A DNA stretch of 64,000 nt from Spirosoma oryzicola (GTDB taxonomy: Bacteria > Bacteroidota > Bacteroidia > Cytophagales > Spirosomataceae), in contig NZ_CP089538.1 of the NCBI RefSeq assembly GCF_021233055.1, positions 1,965,501-2,029,500 of the forward strand, read 5' to 3'. Both the position numbers and the translations under genes were made by a program. Below the pieces are notes generated by a model. That model did no database searches and was not told the DNA's origin. It saw only the letters and a list, made by a program, of their open reading frames with translations. Of this stretch, positions 16,934-26,387 are shown piece by piece; position 1 is the first letter of the stretch, and each line of letters opens with the position of its first letter.

Positions 16934-18814
16934 ATGAAAATACGTATCGCTGGTGTTCTGCTCCTGATTACAGGCATGACCGTTGCGAATGCTCAGCAGC
17001 CCATTAACCTTATTCCGCAACCGGTTGACGTACAGCCGCAGCGGGGTACTTTTACGCTTACCAAGACGGCCACAATCGGCTACGACCAGCCTAAAGCGCA
17101 GGCTGCCGCTGATATGATGGCGCAAAAACTGAATGCACCGACGGGATTTGGCTTAAGACCGAAAGCCGGTACAAAAGCCAGTATTCAGTTTGATCTAAAC
17201 GAAACGCCCAACCCGAAATTGGGCAAGGAAGGATACACGCTCGACGCGTCTTCTAAGGGCATTACGATTACGGCCAATGAGCCAGCAGGTTTATTTTACG
17301 GCATGCAGTCGTTGCTCCAGTTGCTGCCGAAAGAAATCGAAAGCAAGACACCGGCCCAATCCTCGTGGACCATCCCTGCCGTTCGTATTACGGATTACCC
17401 GCGTTTTGGCTGGCGGGGTATTATGCTCGATGTGAGCCGACATTTCTTTCCAAAAGACGATGTGAAGCGTTACATTGACGAGTTGGCCCGGCTTAAGTTT
17501 AACACCTTCCACTGGCATTTGACCGACGACCAGGGCTGGCGGATTGAAATAAAATCGCTACCTAAGCTTACCGAAGTAGGGGCTTGGCGGGTACAGCGGG
17601 CCGGTCATTTCGGCAACCGACTCGATCCTAAACCCGGCGAAGCCGCTTCGTACGGTGGATTTTATACCCAGAATGACATCAAAGAAATCATTAAATACGC
17701 CCAAGACCGCAACGTCACAATTGTTCCGGAGATTGATGTGCCTGGTCACAGTATGGCAGCGCTGGCGGCTTACCCCGAACTGAGTTGCACCAAAACGCCT
17801 GTTTCCGTAGATCCGGGTACCGCGTTCTCGGAATGGTACGGCAATGGCACGTTCAAGATGCTGGTCGAAAATACGCTTAACCCCTCCGATGAGAAAGTGT
17901 ATGAATTTCTGGACAAGGTTTTTACGGAGGTAGCGGCTCTTTTCCCGAATCAGTACATCCACGTCGGCGGAGACGAGTGTTACAAAGGGTATTGGGCGCA
18001 GGACCCTGGCTGTCAGGCGTTGATGAAGCAACTGAATATCCGGCACGTCGAGGATTTGCAGGGGTATTTCATGAACCGCGTCGAGAAAATCCTCAAAGCG
18101 AAAGGCAAAAAGCTGCTGGGCTGGGACGAAATCCTGGAAGGCGGTATTTCGCCGGAAGCGACTGTGATGAGCTGGCGGGGGATTAAAGGCGGTATCGAAG
18201 CGGCCCATCTGGGACATGATGTGGTGATGACGCCTACCACGTTTGCCTACCTGGATTATCAGCAGGGCGACAATGATCCGCCCATCTACGCGACTTTGCG
18301 CACTAAGAAAAGCTACAGCTTCGAACCGGTTCCGGACGGGGTTGACGCGAAGTACATCCTGGGTGGTCAGGCCAATCTGTGGACTGAGCAGATTCCTACG
18401 CTCCGCTATGCCGAATACATGACCTATCCGCGCGGTTGGGCCTTGGCCGATGTGTACTGGTCGCCGAAAGAAACGAAAAACTGGGAGAAGTTCGTCCCAC
18501 GGATGGAAGCCCACTTCGACCGGGCCGATATTGCGCAGGTCAATTATTCCCGTGCCGTTTATGACGCCATCGTCCGGACAAGCATGAAAAATGGCAAGCT
18601 CACGCTGACCTTGGAAAGCGAAGTACCCAATCTGGATATCTACTACAGCATCGACGACACCATGCCCGACGCGTTTTCGACGAAATACAGCCAACCGGTC
18701 GAACTGCCCGATGGCCCTATTACGCTTCGGGTGATTACGTACCGCGCTGGAAAACCAATCGGCCATTTGATCGTTCTGTCGCGGGATGCCTTGCAGAAGC
18801 GGGCAGGACGCTAG
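16934..18814 (+). CDS. GH20 beta-N-acetylhexosaminidase
   Basis: The 626-residue protein has a signal peptide (VLLLITGMTVANAQ). An N-terminal GH20b domain (about 25-155) precedes the GH20 barrel. The barrel contains RGIMLDVSRHFFP, FHWHLTDDQGWRIEIKSLPK, VPEIDVPGHSMAAL, HVGGDEC (the catalytic Asp347-Glu348 pair) and ANLWTEQIPT. A C-terminal beta segment (about 555-610) with YYSIDDTMPDAFSTKYSQP resembles the chitobiase-type C-terminal domain. It removes terminal GlcNAc or GalNAc from glycans in the periplasm or at the surface. The divergent PIG-L deacetylase may act on the same amino sugars. A hairpin terminator follows. Confidence 0.95.
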   Translation: MKIRIAGVLLLITGMTVANAQQPINLIPQPVDVQPQRGTFTLTKTATIGYDQPKAQAAADMMAQKLNAPTGFGLRPKAGTKASIQFDLNETPNPKLGKEGYTLDASSKGITITANEPAGLFYGMQSLLQLLPKEIESKTPAQSSWTIPAVRITDYPRFGWRGIMLDVSRHFFPKDDVKRYIDELARLKFNTFHWHLTDDQGWRIEIKSLPKLTEVGAWRVQRAGHFGNRLDPKPGEAASYGGFYTQNDIKEIIKYAQDRNVTIVPEIDVPGHSMAALAAYPELSCTKTPVSVDPGTAFSEWYGNGTFKMLVENTLNPSDEKVYEFLDKVFTEVAALFPNQYIHVGGDECYKGYWAQDPGCQALMKQLNIRHVEDLQGYFMNRVEKILKAKGKKLLGWDEILEGGISPEATVMSWRGIKGGIEAAHLGHDVVMTPTTFAYLDYQQGDNDPPIYATLRTKKSYSFEPVPDGVDAKYILGGQANLWTEQIPTLRYAEYMTYPRGWALADVYWSPKETKNWEKFVPRMEAHFDRADIAQVNYSRAVYDAIVRTSMKNGKLTLTLESEVPNLDIYYSIDDTMPDAFSTKYSQPVELPDGPITLRVITYRAGKPIGHLIVLSRDALQKRAGR

Positions 18815-18863
18815 TTCGCTCACTAATCCATTATAGCGTTTAATACCTCTGAATAGAAAGAGA

Positions 18864-18920
18864 AGAGGCCACTGCTTAACGTCAACCGTTGTTGTCGTTG
18901 AGCAGTGGCCTCTATCTTTT
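18864..18920 (+). terminator. Intrinsic terminator after GH20
   Basis: The 13-bp perfect arms AGAGGCCACTGCT and AGCAGTGGCCTCT enclose a 24-nt loop and are followed by ATCTTTTT. It is 49 bases after the hexosaminidase stop. Confidence 0.8.
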
Positions 18921-19185
18921 TATAAGCAAGTCAATCACTTTTTACCTGTTCCGTACAGCGCGCTACCCTCAACCGACAATCTGGTTTGAATCTACTTACT
19001 ATCCCTAGTTCACCAACAGCAGGGAAAACCAAGGGTAGCCAGGCGGCACAAGCCCGAAAATGATTTAGTGTAATCGATAGCCTAAGCCTATTCATTCAGG
19101 GTGGCTCACTACGGACGATTACCAGTTATTGTTCGTTCTTCCTCGAATAAAACCAAAAATACTTAAAAAAAGTCAAGATCAACGA

Positions 19186-19214
19186 TTGTTGTGTAAGGGC
19201 AAATTCTATATTTG
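19186..19214 (+). promoter_or_regulatory. Bacteroidota-type promoter of the pyrophosphatase gene
   Basis: A TTG at 19186-19188 and TATATTTG at 19207-19214 (consensus TAnnTTTG) are 18 bases apart. Transcription would begin near 19221, which excludes a coding start at 19212 and supports the ATG at 19263. Confidence 0.6.
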
Positions 19215-19262
19215 TGCGCATTCCTATTTCTAAATCCATTCTTTAACTTATTAGCTAATCGC

Positions 19263-21944
19263 ATGAATTACAGTGTCTATCTAGTCCCTGTGCTGGGTAT
19301 CATTGGCCTTTTGCTAATGTATACCAAATTTATGTGGGTATCACGGCAGGATGCCGGCGATGCCCGGATGCAGGAAATTGCCAATTACATCGCAAATGGG
19401 GCGCTGGCCTTCCTTAAAGCCGAATGGCGAGTGCTTACCTATTTTGGTATTATCGTCGCCATCCTGCTGGCGTATTCAGGAACATTAGTTGAGAATTCCA
19501 GTCCCCTTATCGGTTTATCGTTTGTGCTTGGGGCTTTCCTTTCCGCACTGGCTGGCTATATCGGTATGACCATCGCCACGAAGGCGAACGTTCGGACGGC
19601 CCACGCGGCTCGTACCAGTCTTACCCGTGCGCTGGAAGTGTCGTTTACGGGTGGTTCCGTGATGGGTATTGGTGTGGCAGGTCTGGCCGTGCTGGGGCTT
19701 GGCGGTTTATTCATTGTATTGTATAACCTATACGTTGGCCCGACGGGTGATGTAAACGGCTTGCCGATGGAGAAAACCCTCGAAGTGCTGGCTGGCTTCT
19801 CGCTCGGTGCCGAATCCATTGCCTTATTTGCGCGCGTAGGCGGAGGGATTTATACAAAAGCTGCCGACGTAGGTGCCGATCTCGTCGGTAAAGTAGAAGC
19901 CGGGATTCCCGAAGATGACCCCCGCAATCCGGCTACCATTGCCGATAACGTCGGCGATAATGTGGGGGATGTCGCGGGTATGGGTGCGGATTTGTTTGGC
20001 TCGTACGTGGCTACCATTCTGGCGACGATGGTACTTGGTCGGGAAATCGAGATACCTGCCGACGCTAATATTTACGGTCATGCACCAATTGTGTTGCCAA
20101 TGGTTATTGCGGGTCTTGGTCTGATCTTCTCCATCATTGCTACCTATTTTGTGCGGGTAAAAGACGATACGGGCAACGTGCAGGGAGCGCTGAACTTTGG
20201 CAACTGGGCGTCCATTGTTCTCACATTGATTGCTTCCTACTTTCTGGTGAGAAGCTACCTGCCGGACGTTGCCATGGAAATTCGGGGTGTTGAGTTTACC
20301 CGGATGGATGTGTTTTACGCTATTGTCACGGGTCTGGTTGTTGGGGCATTAATGTCCATCATTACGGAGTATTACACAGCAATGGGCCGTCGTCCGGTAT
20401 TGTCCATTATCCGCCAGTCCGCGACGGGAGCCGCAACGAATATCATTGGTGGCTTGTCAGTGGGAATGGAGTCAACAGTGTTACCTATTCTCGTATTGGC
20501 CGCTGGTATTTATCTGTCCTACAGCTTTGCCGGTCTGTATGGGGTGGCTATTTCGGCGGCTGGCATGATGGCTACCACCGCCATGCAACTGGCGATCGAT
20601 GCCTTTGGACCAATTGCTGACAATGCCGGTGGTATCGCCGAAATGAGCTACCTACCCGAAGAGGTTCGGGGCCGTACCGACATTCTAGATGCCGTAGGTA
20701 ATACCACGGCTGCTACCGGTAAAGGCTTTGCCATTGCTTCTGCTGCCCTAACCGCGCTGGCTTTGTTTGCTGCCTTTGTAGGTATATCCGGCATTTCGAC
20801 CATCGACATTTACAAGGCCAATGTACTGGCAGGTCTGTTTGTTGGCGCCATGATTCCGTTTATTTTTTCTTCGCTGGCGATTGCGGCTGTTGGTCGCGCT
20901 GCCATGAAGATGGTAGAAGAAGTTCGTCGCCAATTCCGCGAAATTCCCGGTATTCTGGAAGGAACGGGTAAACCTGAGTACGACAAATGCGTCGCTATCT
21001 CTACCCAGGCGTCCATTCGGGAGATGATATTGCCCGGCGCTATTGCCTTATCGGTTCCCGTAATCGTCGGGTTCACTTTTGGACCGGAAGTACTGGGTGG
21101 CCTACTGGCAGGTGTGACGGTTTCGGGCGTGCTGATGGGTATTTTTATGAACAATGCCGGGGGAGCCTGGGATAACGCTAAAAAATCGTTCGAGAAGGGG
21201 GTTCTGATCAATGGGGAAACGTATTACAAAAAATCGGAACCGCACAAGGCGTCTGTAACGGGCGATACGGTCGGTGACCCCTTCAAAGATACCTCCGGCC
21301 CATCGATGAACATCCTGATTAAGCTCATGTCTATCGTGTCGCTGGTTATCGCTCCCTACATCGCCGTGCCAAGCAGCGAGTCGGGAGAAGTCGAAGTTGA
21401 TGAGGTAGACGAAGTAGTTATGACCATGCCTGATGAAGCGGACGTACCGGAAGGAATGGCCGAGTCGGACCCGACGGCGGCTAATCTGGGCGCTTTCCGA
21501 AAACAGAAACTGACTAGTGGCGTTGAGTTGAACATCCCCGAAAATGGAATCGAGAATAATCTGCTGCGGTTTATCAGCAGTGAAAATCCGGTTGACAAAA
21601 CAACCTGGTTCGACTTTGACCGCCTGTTGTTCGAAACCGGGAAGGCAACATTGAAGCCAGCGTCGCAGGAGCAGCTAAAAAACATCAGCGAAATTTTGAA
21701 GGCGTACCCAGCGGTGAACGTAAAATTGGGCGGCTATACCGACAACACGGGCAATGCGGCTAACAACCTGAAACTCTCACAGGACCGGGCTAATTCTGTA
21801 CGGGTTGCGTTGGAGAAACTGGGTATTGACAAAGACCGGCTGGAAGCAGAAGGCTATGGTCAGGCGCATCCGGTAGCTTCCAATGAAACAAAGGAAGGAC
21901 GTGCTCAGAACAGGCGCATTTCAATCCGGGTAACGAAAAAATAG
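19263..21944 (+). CDS. hppA: Membrane pyrophosphatase fused to a C-terminal OmpA-like domain
   Basis: Starting at the ATG at 19263 the protein has 893 residues. Residues 1 to about 700 are a complete 16-helix ion-pumping pyrophosphatase, with [20 protein letters not shown] next to [20 protein letters not shown] and a late [12 protein letters not shown]. The motif [10 protein letters not shown] (about 479-488), with Ala where K+-independent enzymes have Lys, predicts a K+-dependent type, which is often Na+-pumping. After an acidic linker (about 700-770), residues about 775-893 form an OmpA_C domain ([45 protein letters not shown]) that should bind peptidoglycan. In bacterial enzymes of this family the C-terminus faces the periplasm, so the fusion is topologically sensible. 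Na+ versus H+ is not settled. Confidence 0.93.
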   Translation: MNYSVYLVPVLGIIGLLLMYTKFMWVSRQDAGDARMQEIANYIANGALAFLKAEWRVLTYFGIIVAILLAYSGTLVENSSPLIGLSFVLGAFLSALAGYIGMTIATKANVRTAHAARTSLTRALEVSFTGGSVMGIGVAGLAVLGLGGLFIVLYNLYVGPTGDVNGLPMEKTLEVLAGFSLGAESIALFARVGGGIYTKAADVGADLVGKVEAGIPEDDPRNPATIADNVGDNVGDVAGMGADLFGSYVATILATMVLGREIEIPADANIYGHAPIVLPMVIAGLGLIFSIIATYFVRVKDDTGNVQGALNFGNWASIVLTLIASYFLVRSYLPDVAMEIRGVEFTRMDVFYAIVTGLVVGALMSIITEYYTAMGRRPVLSIIRQSATGAATNIIGGLSVGMESTVLPILVLAAGIYLSYSFAGLYGVAISAAGMMATTAMQLAIDAFGPIADNAGGIAEMSYLPEEVRGRTDILDAVGNTTAATGKGFAIASAALTALALFAAFVGISGISTIDIYKANVLAGLFVGAMIPFIFSSLAIAAVGRAAMKMVEEVRRQFREIPGILEGTGKPEYDKCVAISTQASIREMILPGAIALSVPVIVGFTFGPEVLGGLLAGVTVSGVLMGIFMNNAGGAWDNAKKSFEKGVLINGETYYKKSEPHKASVTGDTVGDPFKDTSGPSMNILIKLMSIVSLVIAPYIAVPSSESGEVEVDEVDEVVMTMPDEADVPEGMAESDPTAANLGAFRKQKLTSGVELNIPENGIENNLLRFISSENPVDKTTWFDFDRLLFETGKATLKPASQEQLKNISEILKAYPAVNVKLGGYTDNTGNAANNLKLSQDRANSVRVALEKLGIDKDRLEAEGYGQAHPVASNETKEGRAQNRRISIRVTKK

Positions 21945-21967
21945 TGCCGACTGAATGATAGTGAGAC

Positions 21968-22004
21968 AAAAAAGCCCTTCCTGTTTCTCCAGGAAGGGCT
22001 TTTC
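21968..22004. terminator. Bidirectional terminator between the pyrophosphatase gene and rplY
   Basis: AAAAAAGCCCTTCCTG pairs with CAGGAAGGGCTTTT, giving an A-run before and a T-run after the stem. It sits between the convergent stops at 21944 and 22045, so it can stop transcription in both directions. Confidence 0.85.
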
Positions 22005-22044
22005 GCATCTATTAGTGTACTGGTACTCGCCAATAAAGGCGGTA

Positions 22045-22614
22045 TTATTTGGCCGAAACCTGACCACGCAGTGCACGTGGGATTTCAATGCTGGCTACTG
22101 GGTTCGATGCTTGCTCGAGCAGCTCAATATTGCTAACCGGGATCTGTCCAACACGAACCGATTTGCCCAGGTCAAGACCAGAAACGTCAACGTCAATAAA
22201 GTCAGGGATGTTTTCAACCGTACCTTTTACGCGCAGTTTCCGAACGCGGGTTACCAGTTTACCCCCTTTTTGTACACCCGGAGCCGATCCAACCAGACGA
22301 ACAGGCACCGCAATTTTAACGGGCTTGCCATCGGCTACCAGCAGGAAGTCTGCGTGCAGCAGCGAATCGCTAACTGGGTGGAACTGGGCTTCCTGAAGAA
22401 TAGCCCGGTACTCAGCACCTTCGATATTCAGCGCTACTTCGTACACATTAGGCGTATACAGCAGGTCACGGAACAGGATAGCTGGTGCATAGAAATGCAC
22501 TTGGTCCTGACCACCGTATAATACGCACGGAACATTGCCCTCGGCCCGAATCGCTTGTGATTCCGTGCGGCCGAGATTCGCTCGTTGATACCCTACAATC
22601 TCGATTTTTTTCAT
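22045..22614 (-). CDS. rplY: 50S ribosomal protein L25, general stress Ctc type
   Basis: The 189-residue protein is the long two-domain form. The N-terminal L25 5S-rRNA-binding domain (MKKIEIVGYQRANLGRTES, then RAEGNVPCVLYG) is followed by the TL5/Ctc beta domain (KGTVENIPDFIDVDVSGLDL, GKSVRVGQIP). It binds 5S rRNA in the large ribosomal subunit. It directly follows prs on the same strand, the widespread prs-rplY pairing. Confidence 0.95.
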   Translation of the reverse strand: MKKIEIVGYQRANLGRTESQAIRAEGNVPCVLYGGQDQVHFYAPAILFRDLLYTPNVYEVALNIEGAEYRAILQEAQFHPVSDSLLHADFLLVADGKPVKIAVPVRLVGSAPGVQKGGKLVTRVRKLRVKGTVENIPDFIDVDVSGLDLGKSVRVGQIPVSNIELLEQASNPVASIEIPRALRGQVSAK

Positions 22615-22669
22615 ATCTGTAAATTAATTAAACGCATGAATGATAGATTGGGCCTTACATGGCTGTCTA

Positions 22670-23611
22670 TCAATTTCTTATAAACAATGAACTAATAGAT
22701 TCGTGATCCCGAATGCGACCGATTGCTTTCGCAAATAGCTCGGCGACCGATAGGACTCTGATTTTTTCGTTTGGCTGCTGCATCGGTAAGGTGTCAGCAA
22801 CAACCAGTTCTTCCAGCACCGAATTAGAAATATTCTCGTGTGCTTTGCCCGACATAATGGGGTGCGTACAAATCGCCCGTACCGAAGCCGCTCCTTTATC
22901 CATGATAATCTGAGCCGCTTTGGCCATCGTTCCGCCCGTATCGATCAAATCGTCAACGAGGACTACGTTGGCTCCTTCAACGTCCCCGATTACCTGCATC
23001 GAGGCAATTTCATTCGCCCGCTTCCGGTGTTTATCGCAGAGCACGATGTCCGCGTTGAAATGCTTCGCGAACGTCCTGGCGCGGTTAGCACCACCAACGT
23101 CGGGTGAAGCAACGACCAGATTCTCTAAATTCAGACTTTTGATGTACGGAACGAATACCGAGGTTCCTTCCAGATGATCGACCGGGAAGTCAAAGAAACC
23201 CTGTATCTGTCCGGCGTGTAAATCAATGGTCATCAGCCGATCCGCGCCCGATGCTGCCAGCATGTTGGCCACCAGCTTAGCAGCAATGGCTACGCGTGGT
23301 TTGTCTTTTCGGTCCTGACGGGCGTAGCCGAAATACGGAATGACAACGGTAACGTAGTGCGCCGAGGCCCGACGGGCAGCATCAACCATCAGCAACAATT
23401 CCATCAGATTGTCGCCGGGAGGGGGTGTCGACTGAATCAAAAATACGTCGCAGCCCCGAACGGATTCTTCAAAGCTAGGCGACATTTCACCGTCGCTGAA
23501 TCGCCGACACGTGTAGCCACCTAAGTCTTTACCGTAATAATGCGCGATTTTTTCGGCTAAGTAGATGGATTGGGTTCCTGAAAAAATCTTAACCGGATTG
23601 AACGAAGCCAT
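22670..23611 (-). CDS. prs: Ribose-phosphate pyrophosphokinase
   Basis: With the ATG that begins MASFNPVKIFSGTQS the enzyme has 313 residues. An upstream ATG would add eight residues not expected in the family. Motifs are FSDGEMSPSFEESVRGCDVF, YFGYARQDRKDKPR (ATP loop), IDLHAGQIQGFFDFPVDHL, and the PRPP-binding VVLVDDLIDTGGTM. It makes PRPP from ribose-5-phosphate and ATP for nucleotide, His and Trp synthesis in the cytoplasm. It is co-oriented with rplY. Confidence 0.95.
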   Translation of the reverse strand: MASFNPVKIFSGTQSIYLAEKIAHYYGKDLGGYTCRRFSDGEMSPSFEESVRGCDVFLIQSTPPPGDNLMELLLMVDAARRASAHYVTVVIPYFGYARQDRKDKPRVAIAAKLVANMLAASGADRLMTIDLHAGQIQGFFDFPVDHLEGTSVFVPYIKSLNLENLVVASPDVGGANRARTFAKHFNADIVLCDKHRKRANEIASMQVIGDVEGANVVLVDDLIDTGGTMAKAAQIIMDKGAASVRAICTHPIMSGKAHENISNSVLEELVVADTLPMQQPNEKIRVLSVAELFAKAIGRIRDHESISSLFIRN

Positions 23612-23816
23612 TGGTACCTGACAAATTTCCCGCAAAGGTACGAAAAAAATACCCAGCTGGCACTGCGTTTTCTGAGTTTATTCAAATCGACTGAAAATCA
23701 GTTGTTGTGATTTGTTAGAACCTGTTAATAAGTAACGGGATGTAGAAAGGTGTTTAGACAAACAATTTACGTCAAACAACGGGTTGTCGGGTGAACTCTA
23801 CTACTTATCAATATAT

Positions 23817-24974
23817 ATGACTATAAACCCTGTGTTATCACAGAAGTCATGGCTGTCTGATCCGTTCAAGATGAATCGGTTAATCGACCGGATTGCCGGT
23901 GATGCTGCTCATACGGACAACGAAGCCATTTTTCCGGAGAAGGCTTTCGACTGGTTATCCGAAGCTGGACTATTAGCTGTAACCGTAGCTGGTGGTGAAC
24001 TGGACAATCGCTTACCCACGACCGAACGGCTCCTGAATCTATTAAAGCGGGTTGGTACGGGCAATCTGGCGGTGGGGCGAATCTACGAAGGCCATGTGAA
24101 CGCCTTACAACTCATTGCCTTGTACGCCAAGCCTGATCAGGAACACCGTTGGTACAATGACGTGCAAGTGCATAACCACTTGTTTAGCGTCTGGAATACA
24201 CAGGCGAACGACGGTGTCCGCATTCACGCGTTGGGCAATGGTCGGTATCGTCTGGAGGGATCAAAAACGTTCTGTTCGGGTGCTGGCTGGATTCATCGAC
24301 CACTGGTGACGGGTGAGTTGATTGGTGCCCAAAAGCAAGGATGGCAGATGTGTATTATACCCACCGAATCCGTCAAACCAATCGCCCAGGATAAGCGGTT
24401 CTGGCAGCCGTTAGGTATGCGTTCCTCTGTTAGTTACAAACTAGATTTTACCGGAGTCGAGATTGATGAAGCGGATTTGCTGGGGCAACCCGGTGACTAC
24501 TTCCGGCAGCCGTATTTTAGTGGGGGGGCGATTCGGTTTGCCGCTGTGCAGTTGGGTGGAGCAGAGGCTTTGTTTAATGAAACACGGGCTTTTCTGGCGT
24601 CGATGAATCGGATTGACGATCCAATGCAAAAGGCCCGGCTGGCTGAAATGGCTTATTTGCTTGAATCCGGTAATCAATGGATTGCGACGGCTGGATCAAA
24701 AAACGACGAATGGTTGGGCCGAGGTGGAGAAATAGACAAAATTGTTGCCTACGCCAACATGACCCGAACGGCTATTGAAGAAATCTGTTTGCGGATGATG
24801 GCGCTGGCTGAACGATGTGTAGGAGCACGGGGACTTATGGGGCCTCTTCCGTTCGAGCGGATTCACCGCGACCTGACGTTTTATCTTCGCCAGCCCGCTC
24901 CCGATGCTACGCTGGCTGACATTGGCCGTTACGTGCTCACCAATCAAACCAAAGCGCATGACCTCTGGCATTGA
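23817..24974 (+). CDS. Acyl-CoA dehydrogenase-like flavoprotein
   Basis: From the ATG at 23817 the protein has 385 residues, and a TTG upstream is less likely. The plan is that of the acyl-CoA dehydrogenase/DszC family: an N-terminal helical domain, a beta middle with YRLEGSKTFCSGAGWIHRP and QPLGMRSSVSYKLDFTGVEI, and a C-terminal helical bundle. No canonical catalytic Glu segment stood out, so a dehydrogenase or monooxygenase-like use of FAD is open. It overlaps the following PIG-L gene by 17 bases and heads a four-gene set with a methyltransferase and a convergent glycosyltransferase. That combination suggests tailoring of a small lipid or sugar conjugate, not beta-oxidation. Confidence 0.8.
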   Translation: MTINPVLSQKSWLSDPFKMNRLIDRIAGDAAHTDNEAIFPEKAFDWLSEAGLLAVTVAGGELDNRLPTTERLLNLLKRVGTGNLAVGRIYEGHVNALQLIALYAKPDQEHRWYNDVQVHNHLFSVWNTQANDGVRIHALGNGRYRLEGSKTFCSGAGWIHRPLVTGELIGAQKQGWQMCIIPTESVKPIAQDKRFWQPLGMRSSVSYKLDFTGVEIDEADLLGQPGDYFRQPYFSGGAIRFAAVQLGGAEALFNETRAFLASMNRIDDPMQKARLAEMAYLLESGNQWIATAGSKNDEWLGRGGEIDKIVAYANMTRTAIEEICLRMMALAERCVGARGLMGPLPFERIHRDLTFYLRQPAPDATLADIGRYVLTNQTKAHDLWH

Positions 24975-25719
24975 TAAAGCGCATCTTTTGGAAGACCTTG
25001 CTGTCTCGATTGATCCTCAGGACCTGAGTCGTATCGGACGTACGCTGGTCATTGCCCCGCATCCCGACGACGAATCGTTAGGATGTGGTGGTACGATTGC
25101 CCTTTTGCGGGAACAGGGCTATAGCGTGCACGTGCTATTTGTGAGTGATGGAACGCTGTCGCACCCTAATTCGCCCAGCTACCCCGCTGAGCGGCTGCGT
25201 CAGTTGCGTGAATCAGAAGCACTGGAAGCCCTCCGTATTCTGAACGTGTCACCCGACAACTGTACATTCATGCGACAGAAAGACAGGCAGGTTGCGACAC
25301 CGGATCGGGCAGGCTTCGACGATGCCGTCCATTTTATGCATACGCTGCTGTTGGATGTTGACCCGCAAACCGTACTGGTACCCTGGCGTCGCGACCCCCA
25401 TCCAGACCATCGGGCTTCCTGGCAAATTCTGACGGGGGCGATTGCCCGGCTTCCGAATCGTCCGCGCGTGCTGGAATACCTGATCTGGTTGTGGGAGTTA
25501 GGCCATGACCGTGACATGCCTGGACCGAACGAAATGCAGGTGTGGCGTATGCCCATTCTGTCGGTTATGGACCAACGCAATCAGGCTATTGCGGCTCATC
25601 GCTCGCAGGTGACCCGATTGATCAACGACGATCCGACGGCTTTCTATCTGTCGCCGGAGTTACTTACGCATTTCGAAGCACCGCGTGAGTTATTTCTGGA
25701 GGAAAAGAAAAAAGCTTAA
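24958..25719 (+). CDS. PIG-L (LmbE) family deacetylase
   Basis: The ATG at 24958 inside the end of the previous gene gives 253 residues. A longer frame would only re-read that gene. TLVIAPHPDDESLGCGGTI and the later DPHPDHRASW give the zinc ligands (His-Pro-Asp-Asp and His-x-x-His types) of the deacetylases that act on N-acetylglucosaminyl substrates such as GlcNAc-PI or mycothiol precursors. There is no signal peptide, so it is cytoplasmic, unlike the large exported paralogue near 15 kb. Translational overlap shows coupling with the dehydrogenase-like gene. The substrate is unknown. Confidence 0.85.
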   Translation: MTSGIDKAHLLEDLAVSIDPQDLSRIGRTLVIAPHPDDESLGCGGTIALLREQGYSVHVLFVSDGTLSHPNSPSYPAERLRQLRESEALEALRILNVSPDNCTFMRQKDRQVATPDRAGFDDAVHFMHTLLLDVDPQTVLVPWRRDPHPDHRASWQILTGAIARLPNRPRVLEYLIWLWELGHDRDMPGPNEMQVWRMPILSVMDQRNQAIAAHRSQVTRLINDDPTAFYLSPELLTHFEAPRELFLEEKKKA

Positions 25720-25763
25720 CGAACGAACTACCAATCCCTAATTCGAACCTTTCTATTACAGTC

Positions 25764-26345
25764 ATGCAAAGTTTGCCAACTACCTATTTCGACGATGTTT
25801 ACCGGGCTAACAGCGATCCCTGGGCGTTTGAAACAAGTCCTTACGAGAAGGCCAAGTACGAAGCAACCGTAGCCGCTTTACCGAACGATCGTTATGAAAA
25901 TGCGTTCGAGATAGGCTGTTCCATCGGAGTCCTGAGTGCACTGCTGGCGCAGCGGTGCGAAAAACTGCTTTCGGTAGATGCCAGTGAATTGCCGCTTGAA
26001 GCCGCCCGTCAGCGGTTAGCGCCTTATCTAAACATCGCTGTTCGTCAAATGAGTATACCTAACGACTTCCCGGATGGCCATTTCGATCTCATCGTGATGT
26101 CTGAAGTCGGGTATTATCTGGTGATCGACGACTTAAAACGAGCGCGGCAATTGATGGTTGATCACCTCGATACGAACGGGCATTTACTGCTTGTTCACTG
26201 GACACCTTTTGTGCATGACTATCCGCTGACGGGCGATCAGGTTCACGAGCATTTTCTCGAAATTGCGGGTGAAGGAAAATCGCTAACCCATCTGCTGGGT
26301 CAGCGGACAGACAAATACCGGATGGATCTTTTTGTCAAGCGATGA
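25764..26345 (+). CDS. SAM-dependent methyltransferase, NodS-like
   Basis: The 193-residue protein begins with YFDDVYRANSDPWAFETSPY, the start typical of the NodS group. It has motif I as ENAFEIGCSIGVLSALLAQR, followed by LLSVDASELPLEAAR and FDLIVMSEVGYYLVIDDL. NodS N-methylates the free amine produced by deacetylation of a chitooligosaccharide; here it follows a PIG-L deacetylase by 44 bases, so N-methylation of the deacetylated product is an attractive inference. A hairpin terminator follows the gene. The substrate is unproven. Confidence 0.82.
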   Translation: MQSLPTTYFDDVYRANSDPWAFETSPYEKAKYEATVAALPNDRYENAFEIGCSIGVLSALLAQRCEKLLSVDASELPLEAARQRLAPYLNIAVRQMSIPNDFPDGHFDLIVMSEVGYYLVIDDLKRARQLMVDHLDTNGHLLLVHWTPFVHDYPLTGDQVHEHFLEIAGEGKSLTHLLGQRTDKYRMDLFVKR

Positions 26346-26356
26346 GCGGAATGGAG

Positions 26357-26384
26357 GGCAGTTGATGAATCAACTGCCGAGTCA
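26357..26384 (+). terminator. Hairpin after the methyltransferase gene
   Basis: GGCAGTTGAT and ATCAACTGCC (10-bp perfect arms, 2-base loop) begin 12 bases after the stop. The T-rich stretch ATTTTTA starts just after a 5-base gap. It lies between convergent genes. Confidence 0.6.
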
Positions 26385-26387
26385 TTT

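Larger units (their letters stand above)
18815..19262. other. Intergenic region between GH20 and the pyrophosphatase gene
   Basis: This 448-bp stretch holds the GH20 terminator at its left end and the pyrophosphatase promoter at its right end, both listed. The 250 bases between them contain no convincing reading frame or repeat. Confidence 0.6.

Noticed and set aside
17558..18823. Long open frame on the minus strand (421 codons)
   Set aside because: It is antisense to the well-supported GH20 gene and has no family features.
19212..19262. Upstream start for the pyrophosphatase gene
   Set aside because: It overlaps the TAnnTTTG promoter box, so it would precede the transcription start.
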